From an uncultured Erythrobacter sp. (lineage in GTDB: Bacteria > Pseudomonadota > Alphaproteobacteria > Sphingomonadales > Sphingomonadaceae): 64,000 nucleotides of DNA. The notes under the pieces were generated by a model. The model worked only from the letters and a program-made list of their open reading frames with translations. It was not told where the DNA came from and did no database searches. Numbering within the stretch: position 1 is the first letter of the stretch; every line of letters begins with the position of its first letter. The position numbers were made by a program, and so were the translations under genes. The stretch spans positions 1-64,000 of the forward strand of contig CALCCG010000184.1 in NCBI GenBank assembly GCA_937899785.1. The letters are read 5' to 3'. Shown in pieces: positions 59,163 to 64,000 of the stretch.

Positions 59163-59247
59163 GGGGGGTGTCCTCTCTCGTCCGATGGGGGTGCCTCTCT
59201 GGACTCGAACATAGGCGCGGTGTGTTGCATTTCAAAACGTAATCTCA

Positions 59248-59275
59248 TTGCGCCGCTTGGTCGCCGCATTATAGC
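59248..59275 (+). promoter_or_regulatory. Possible housekeeping promoter of the glutathione S-transferase gene
   Basis: TTGCGC (59248-59253), 16 bases, then TATAGC (59270-59275). Both boxes are partial matches; position about 20 bases before a strong ribosome-binding site (AGGAG, 59287-59291) is favourable. Confidence 0.3.
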
Positions 59276-59297
59276 CCCCGTATCAAAGGAGAGAATG

Positions 59298-60011
59298 ATG
59301 TCTCAGACCCCCGACTTCCTCGTGTACGGTTCGCCCGTTTCCCCTTTCGTGCGCAAGGTTCTTGCCTGCGCGATCGAGAAAGGGGCCGGTTTCGACCTTG
59401 AGCCCATGAACATCATGGATCCGCCCGACTACTTCGCGATCCTTTCTCCGATGAAGCGCATTCCGATCCTGCGCGACCGTTCCATCGCGCCCGAAGGCGA
59501 TCACGCGAACGCCCAGGGCACCATCGCCGATTCGTCCGCGATCTGCGGCTACATCGACAAGAAACACCCGCAGCCAGGGCTCTATCCGGCGCAGGCCTTT
59601 GCGCATGGTCGGGCGCTTTTCTTCGAGGAATACGCCGACACCGTGCTCGCCCCGGCTGCGGGTTTAGGAATCTTCCGTCCGATCTTTTTCGCGATCGCAC
59701 AGGGTAAGGAGCCCGATTTCAGCAGCGCCAGAAACGCGTGGGCCGAGAATATGCCCACCGTCCTCAATTACCTTGAGGGCGCCTTGGGAGACGCGGACTA
59801 TTTCGCAGGCGACGCGCTGAGCATCGCCGACATCGCCATCACCTGCTGCTTCATGCAGGTCGAGCTTGTGGCCAAGGCCCCGCTTGACGCCTGGCCCGCC
59901 TTGAAAGCCCACCACGAACGCATGAACGCCCGCCCGTCCATCGCAGGGCCTTTCGCGCAAGCGGCGAGCTTTGTCCGCAAAGCCTTGCCCGAGCCGTTTG
60001 ACCTGACCTAA
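59298..60011 (+). CDS. Glutathione S-transferase family protein
   Basis: A 237-residue protein. The N-terminal thioredoxin-like domain has FLVYGSPVSPFVRKVLACAIEKGAGFDLEPM, where the SPFVRK segment holds the glutathione-activating Ser, and RIPILRD with DSSAICGYIDKKHPQPGLYP. The C-terminal helical domain has YFAGDALSIADIAITCCFMQVEL. The second of two adjacent ATGs (59298) is preferred for its 6-base spacing from AGGAG. Detoxification or isomerase role; substrate unknown. It is 47 bases upstream of mtnP on the same strand. Confidence 0.88.
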   Translation: MSQTPDFLVYGSPVSPFVRKVLACAIEKGAGFDLEPMNIMDPPDYFAILSPMKRIPILRDRSIAPEGDHANAQGTIADSSAICGYIDKKHPQPGLYPAQAFAHGRALFFEEYADTVLAPAAGLGIFRPIFFAIAQGKEPDFSSARNAWAENMPTVLNYLEGALGDADYFAGDALSIADIAITCCFMQVELVAKAPLDAWPALKAHHERMNARPSIAGPFAQAASFVRKALPEPFDLT

Positions 60012-60058
60012 GGCACTCGCCGCACAGGCAAGCGAAAAAGGCGAGCGAAGACACAAAT

Positions 60059-60931
60059 ATGGCCAGCGAATGGTGCATTGGGATCATCGGGGGATCGGGG
60101 CTCTACGAGATTGAGGGCCTTGAAGACGCGCAATGGATTGCGATCGAAACGCCTTGGGGCGAGCCTTCGGATGAAATCCTGTGCGGTACGCTGGCCGGGG
60201 TGAAAGTGCGGTTTTTGCCGCGCCATGGCCGAGGCCACCCCATCTCTCCGACCGAGCTCAACGCGCGCGCCAATATTGACGCGCTCAAACGCGCTGGCTG
60301 CACCGATATCGTCGCGATCTCCGCTGTCGGCTCTTTGCGCGAGGAGCTGGAGCCCGGGCGCTTTGCGCTGGTTGACCAGTTCATCGACCGGACCTTTGCG
60401 AGGGCCTCAACCTATTTCACCAACGGCTTTGTCGCGCATGTCTCTATGGCGGATCCCACATGCGAGCGGCTGTCCGAGCTGTGCGCCAAAGCGCTCACCG
60501 CGTGTGAAGGCAAGGTCGCCGTGGGCGCGACCTATCTCGCCATGGAAGGCCCGCAATTCTCAACCCGCGCCGAAAGCCGGATGTATCGCCAATGGGGCGC
60601 CGACATTATCGGCATGACGGGCCTGCCCGAAGCCAAGCTCGCGCGCGAGGCGGAGCTGCCTTACGCGCTGGTCGGGATGGTGACCGATTACGATTGCTGG
60701 CGCGAAGATGATGCGGTGGATGTTACCGAAGTGGTCGCGCAAATGCAGGAAAACGGCGCGCTGGCCCGCGCGATGGTCGTGAAGCTGATTGAAAGCTTGC
60801 CCAAGAGGCGCAAAGCCTCGCCGATTGACACCGTGCTCGACGCCGCCGTCATAACCGCTCCTGAAGAGCAGGACCCCGAAGTGGTAGCCAAGCTTGATGC
60901 GGTGGGCAAACGCCTGTTCGCCAAGAAGTGA
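60059..60931 (+). CDS. mtnP: S-methyl-5'-thioadenosine phosphorylase
   Basis: A 290-residue nucleoside phosphorylase that splits methylthioadenosine to adenine and methylthioribose-1-phosphate in methionine salvage. Family landmarks: IGIIGGSGLYEIEGLED, FLPRHGRGHPISPTELNARANIDALK, ISAVGSLREELEPGRFALVDQFIDRT, YLAMEGPQFSTRAESRMYRQWGADIIGMTGLPEAKLAREAEL and MVTDYDCWRED. The last is typical of MTA phosphorylases rather than ordinary purine nucleoside phosphorylase. Confidence 0.92.
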   Translation: MASEWCIGIIGGSGLYEIEGLEDAQWIAIETPWGEPSDEILCGTLAGVKVRFLPRHGRGHPISPTELNARANIDALKRAGCTDIVAISAVGSLREELEPGRFALVDQFIDRTFARASTYFTNGFVAHVSMADPTCERLSELCAKALTACEGKVAVGATYLAMEGPQFSTRAESRMYRQWGADIIGMTGLPEAKLAREAELPYALVGMVTDYDCWREDDAVDVTEVVAQMQENGALARAMVVKLIESLPKRRKASPIDTVLDAAVITAPEEQDPEVVAKLDAVGKRLFAKK

Positions 60932-60956
60932 GGTGGCCGTTGATCGGCTTGGGGAG

Positions 60957-60973
60957 GTGCCTGCCGTAGGCAC
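60957..60973 (+). other. Hairpin in the mtnP to methyltransferase gap
   Basis: GTGCCT-GCCGT-AGGCAC forms a perfect 6-bp stem with a 5-base loop 26 bases after the mtnP stop. No T run follows, so it is at best a weak or Rho-assisted terminator. The rest of the 199-base gap holds nothing I can identify beyond GGGAGG just before the next GTG start. Confidence 0.4.
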
Positions 60974-61130
60974 TCGCCCGGTTGTCGAAGGGTTTTAGAT
61001 CGTCTGCTGCTGCGGGCGGCAAGGACAGCAGAAATGGCCGGTATTTGAGGTGAAAGCGGTCGCTGAAATGGAACCACAAACTGGCAAATGATACTACGGC
61101 AGCGTTTGCAAAAGCCGATCGGGAGGCTCT

Positions 61131-62096
61131 GTGACATTTCTTGCGTTTCTGGTCTTCATCCCTCTCCAGATTGTTTGGCTTCCGCTAAGCCTTCTTGGCG
61201 CCCTCCTGGTCGGATATCGGCAGCTCGTCACAAGCAAGAGACTGGAGGTGTCGCAAACGGCGGTTGAGATCCTCAATGGGCGCTGGGCCATGGATGTTTT
61301 TGGCCTGCGGTCCGACAAGGAAGCACGACGACTTGCGGCGGAGCTTCCGAATAATTCTGTCGTCGGTCTTTGGCTGACTCTCTTTCCTTTGTGGGCTGCC
61401 CACAAGGCAACTGGCATCGCGTTCCTCTACCCAACCCTGCCAGCTCCAGCGAAAGCTGGCATCACGAATCTGGTGCCTTCAAGAACAGTCATGTTCGACG
61501 AACTGATCGAAACAAGAATCGCCGATGCGGCGCAGTTTGTCATTCTAGGCGCAGGTTTGGATACGCGCGCCTATGGCAAACTCAAGATCAGCGACGTCGC
61601 ATTCTACGAGCTCGACCAAACCAAGGAGCAGACCCACAAGCGAAAACACCTCGCAGCCGCAAAGATCGACGCCTCGCATGTTCGATTTGTCGACGTCGAC
61701 TTCTCCGAGGCGGACTGGATCAACTCGCTTCTCGCCACCGACTTTGATCCTGCAAAGAGGACGATATTCCTCTGGGAAGGGGTTACACTCTACCTGTCCG
61801 AGCAATCGGTGAAGGCGACGTTGGAAGCATTAAAGAAAGTCGCAGCACCCGGAAGCGTCATCCTTGCAGACATCTACGCAAGCCGCCTGGTAAAACTGTC
61901 CAGGAACAAAGCCATAAGTTGGTCGCTAGAAATGACCGGCGAAGAGATGGCCTTTGGACTTGATTGCCAAGACGATGCCGATGGACAGCTGCAAAAGTTC
62001 GTGGAGACGCAGGGGCTAGCGTTGGGGGCATACGAGTTCTTAGGCGGAGCCCACAAGAAAGGACCGTTTGTCGCAGTTGTTGAATTGGTCATTTAG
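61131..62096 (+). CDS. Class I SAM-dependent methyltransferase, LCM/TIGR00027-like
   Basis: A 321-residue protein starting at GTG with GGGAGG 5 bases upstream. An N-terminal membrane segment (FLAFLVFIPLQIVWLPLSLLGALLVGY) precedes the catalytic domain. VILGAGLDTRAY is the SAM-binding motif I of the leucine-carboxyl-methyltransferase-like family; YELDQTKEQTHKRK and TIFLWEGVTLYLSEQSVKATL follow in the expected order. Codon use is visibly less GC-rich than in neighbours, hinting at recent acquisition. Substrate unknown. Confidence 0.85.
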   Translation: MTFLAFLVFIPLQIVWLPLSLLGALLVGYRQLVTSKRLEVSQTAVEILNGRWAMDVFGLRSDKEARRLAAELPNNSVVGLWLTLFPLWAAHKATGIAFLYPTLPAPAKAGITNLVPSRTVMFDELIETRIADAAQFVILGAGLDTRAYGKLKISDVAFYELDQTKEQTHKRKHLAAAKIDASHVRFVDVDFSEADWINSLLATDFDPAKRTIFLWEGVTLYLSEQSVKATLEALKKVAAPGSVILADIYASRLVKLSRNKAISWSLEMTGEEMAFGLDCQDDADGQLQKFVETQGLALGAYEFLGGAHKKGPFVAVVELVI

Positions 62097-62242
62097 ACAC
62101 GCTCAATCAGCCAGTCCGAATTTCGCCTTTTGGATCGACTGCAGACAGACCACTTTTGAGGCGGTCGCAAAGACACTCGAAGGTGCAGCGCTGACGCAAA
62201 GCTTAAGCCCTCATGATCGTTTGCCATCATGGCCCCAGACCC

Positions 62243-62545
62243 TCAGGGTCCATCCTCCGATGGCCGCCAGGTTCCCGTCAGCGCCACGAATTCGGTCACA
62301 TTGATCGACTGCCACACGCCCGCGATGACATAGGGATCGCCCTCAAAGATTGCGCGCGCGGCCACTTCATCCTCGCCTTCGATCAGGATCAGCGAGCCCA
62401 CATCCTCACCATCTTTCTTGAGCGGGCCGCCCAGCCGATAGCTTCCGACATGGTCAAAGATGTGCGCGAAGTGCTCCTCACGCACGGTCGGGCGGATTTT
62501 GGGCGCGTCCTCGCCGTCGCGGCAGTAAAAGGCGTAAACGGGCAT
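62243..62545 (-). CDS. YciI family protein
   Basis: A 100-residue ferredoxin-like-fold protein: REEHFAHIFDHVGSYRLGGPLKKDGEDVGSLILIEGEDEVAARAIFEGDPYVIAGVWQSI carries the conserved His of the HL..i/HF..I motif and the DPY.. motif of YciI. Role in bacteria unclear; related proteins act in chlorinated-aromatic degradation. It lies 44 bases after the enoyl-CoA hydratase gene on the same strand and may be co-transcribed with it. Confidence 0.85.
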   Translation of the reverse strand: MPVYAFYCRDGEDAPKIRPTVREEHFAHIFDHVGSYRLGGPLKKDGEDVGSLILIEGEDEVAARAIFEGDPYVIAGVWQSINVTEFVALTGTWRPSEDGP

Positions 62546-62589
62546 GGCGTTGAACTCCGTTGGGTTTGGGGCCAGGGGTTGAGCGGGTC

Positions 62590-63348
62590 TTATGCGCGAA
62601 AGCGCGGTGGGCGCTTTTCAGTGAACGCGCGCGCGCCTTCGGCAAAGTCCGGTTTGGTGAAGGCCTCGGCAAAGACCGTGAGCGAGGCGGCGTCGTCAAG
62701 GGTCGCTCCGTCGAGAACGCGTCGGACAAAAGCCTTGGCCGCGCTTTGCGAAGTGGGCGAGGCGGCCAGGATCGCTTCGATCAGGCGCGATGAACCCTCA
62801 GCGATCTCCTCGACAAGGCCGATACGTTCGGCTTCGGCCGCGTCGATAAGCGCGCCGGTGTAGAGCAGGCGGCGCGCCTGACCCGGGCCAACAAGGTCGG
62901 TCAGCAGTTTCACATCGTGCAGCGGATAGACCAGGCCTAGCTTTGCCGGTGTGATGCCGAACCGCGCCGATGGCGCCGCGACCCGGATGTCGCATGCCAT
63001 GGCCAGCCCCGCCCCGCCGCCGATACAATCGCCGTTGACGAAGGCGACGCTGGGCACGGGCAGGCGCGTGAGGTCATATTGCGCGGCGTTGATCGCCGCC
63101 TGCTTGCGCGCCAGCCAGGCTGGATCGTCCTTGTGCGCCAGCATTTCCGCGATGTCGGCGCCCGCGCAGAACGCGCCATCGCGATCGGCGGCGGTAAGCT
63201 CAACCGCGCGGATTGCCGGGTCGCGCAGCGCCTGTTGCAAAAGCCCCGGCAACGCCTCCCACATGGCGAGCGTCATCGCGTTCTTCTTGTCCGCCCGATC
63301 GATCAGCAGCCGCGCAAGCCCATCGCCGGTCTCAAGGCGCACGCTCAT
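62590..63348 (-). CDS. Enoyl-CoA hydratase/isomerase (crotonase) family protein
   Basis: A 252-residue crotonase. AFCAGADIAEMLAHKDD and VAFVNGDCIGGGAGLAMACDIRVAAPSARFGITPAKLGLVYP give the two oxyanion-hole segments and the usual active-site frame. The family position for catalytic Glu (commonly PE.klG) reads PAKLG here, so a standard hydratase mechanism is doubtful. ATG 63348 overlaps the CoA-transferase stop (ATGA). Longer upstream frame is coincidental. Confidence 0.88.
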   Translation of the reverse strand: MSVRLETGDGLARLLIDRADKKNAMTLAMWEALPGLLQQALRDPAIRAVELTAADRDGAFCAGADIAEMLAHKDDPAWLARKQAAINAAQYDLTRLPVPSVAFVNGDCIGGGAGLAMACDIRVAAPSARFGITPAKLGLVYPLHDVKLLTDLVGPGQARRLLYTGALIDAAEAERIGLVEEIAEGSSRLIEAILAASPTSQSAAKAFVRRVLDGATLDDAASLTVFAEAFTKPDFAEGARAFTEKRPPRFRA

Positions 63349-63998
63349 TCGCTGGTGTCCAAAGTGGGCACAGCGCCGGGCTGCCAACCTTCTCCGGCAA
63401 AGCGGATGGCGGGCGCGATATGCTTTCCGCCGCCGGGCGCGTCGACCCACAGGCCCCGCTCTGCAACATGCGGCTCGTCCAGAGCCTCGCGGAAGGTGAG
63501 GACGGGGGAGAAGGCGACGTCCCCCACATTGTTGGCGTCGGCGAACCATTCCACCCACTCCGCGCGCGTGCGAGTCGCAAACGTCTCGCGCAGGAAGGCG
63601 ATCAATTCGCCCTGCTCTCCCGCCGGGGCTTCGGCGAGCGAGATCAGGTCTTCGCATCCCAGCGCGGTCAGCAGATTGCGCGCAAACTTGATCTCGCGCC
63701 CACCCAGGACAACGTGCGCTCCATCCGCCGTTGAATAAACCTGATAGAACCCCGCCCCGCCCAGCGAGCGTTGCTCAGCGCTCACCGGCGCCGGACCGCC
63801 CGCAATCGCGCTGCCAGCGGTGTGCGCCATCCAGGGGAGCAGGCTGTCAAACATCGCGGTGTCGATAAAAGCGCCCTCGCCTGTACGCGCGCGCCCCACC
63901 AGCGCCATCAGCACCGCCGACAATGCCGTCAGCCCAGCGGCAAGATCAGCGCTTGCCACGCCCGGCACAACCGGCGCGCCATCCGGACCATCGTTGAC
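63345..63998 (-). CDS. CaiB/BaiF-family CoA transferase, partial (runs off the right edge)
   Basis: The C-terminal 217 codons are visible; the frame remains open to the window end. GTGEGAFIDTAMFDSLLPW and the GGAGFYQVYSTADGAHVVLGGREIKFARNL region are typical of class III CoA transferases and alpha-methylacyl-CoA racemases. VASADLAAGLTALSAVLMAL matches the family's D-loop region. It is upstream of and overlaps the crotonase gene, indicating an acyl-CoA catabolic operon. Confidence 0.85.
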   Translation of the reverse strand, partial: VNDGPDGAPVVPGVASADLAAGLTALSAVLMALVGRARTGEGAFIDTAMFDSLLPWMAHTAGSAIAGGPAPVSAEQRSLGGAGFYQVYSTADGAHVVLGGREIKFARNLLTALGCEDLISLAEAPAGEQGELIAFLRETFATRTRAEWVEWFADANNVGDVAFSPVLTFREALDEPHVAERGLWVDAPGGGKHIAPAIRFAGEGWQPGAVPTLDTSE

Positions 63999-64000
63999 GC

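Noticed and set aside
59205-59220. GGACTCGAACATA resembling the TPsiC arm of a tRNA on the minus strand
   Set aside because: No acceptor, D or anticodon stem can be built around it.

Overview
The window is high-GC, tightly packed bacterial DNA. It looks alphaproteobacterial, most likely Sphingomonadales (Erythrobacteraceae-like). This rests on protein style, the NodT/RND efflux cassette, the flagellar gene order and the style of the short flagellin; it is inference, since there is no 16S or other marker. About 44 kb (11.1-56.3 kb) is a nearly complete flagellar locus, flanked by unrelated metabolic and transport genes.

Left flank (1-11.1 kb): the end of an S9 peptidase; a Rieske oxygenase plus hotdog thioesterase (+) facing a TetR regulator and flavin reductase (-), with a perfect 16-bp palindrome in front of the Rieske gene; a three-gene RND efflux operon (-); nhaA behind a structured leader that looks like a cation riboswitch; and an alpha/beta hydrolase.

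Flagellar region. One minus-strand gene train runs from a sigma-54 activator (27055-28554) through fliE-F-G-H-I-J-K-L-M-N-O-P-Q-R, flhB, fliD and fliS (down to 11099), with stop/start overlaps at most junctions. Flagellin fliC (+) follows a sigma-28-like promoter. Between fliC and the motor genes lies an insert with 3-deoxy-octulosonate (Kdo) logic: a large HAD-domain protein, a capsule-type glycosyltransferase, KdsD, a cytidylyltransferase fused to an RraA-like aldolase domain, KdsA, and an IMPase-family phosphatase. The flgB-C-D-E-F-G-H-I-J-K-L motA motB operon (-) starts from a near-perfect sigma-54 promoter. Divergent from it are an ExbB/ExbD-like pair, a GGDEF cyclase, then flgA, flgM, flgN, a lytic transglycosylase, flhA and fliA (+), with two more near-perfect sigma-54 promoters. 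This suggests a hierarchy: activator plus sigma-54 drives flgB-L, flgA and slt-flhA-fliA; FliA (sigma-28), held by FlgM, then drives fliC and flgM. Several parts are unusual: FliM has no CheY-binding N-terminus, FliN carries a long acidic C-terminal tail, FlhB has NPMH instead of NPTH, FlgD and FlgE are very short, and FliK is very long.

Right flank (56.3-64 kb): an APC permease with no canonical start codon at the expected place, an aldehyde dehydrogenase (the two share a perfect palindromic terminator), a glutathione S-transferase, MTA phosphorylase, a lower-GC methyltransferase, a YciI protein, and an enoyl-CoA hydratase/CoA-transferase pair running off the right edge. No tRNA, rRNA, CRISPR array, insertion sequence or prophage gene was recognised.
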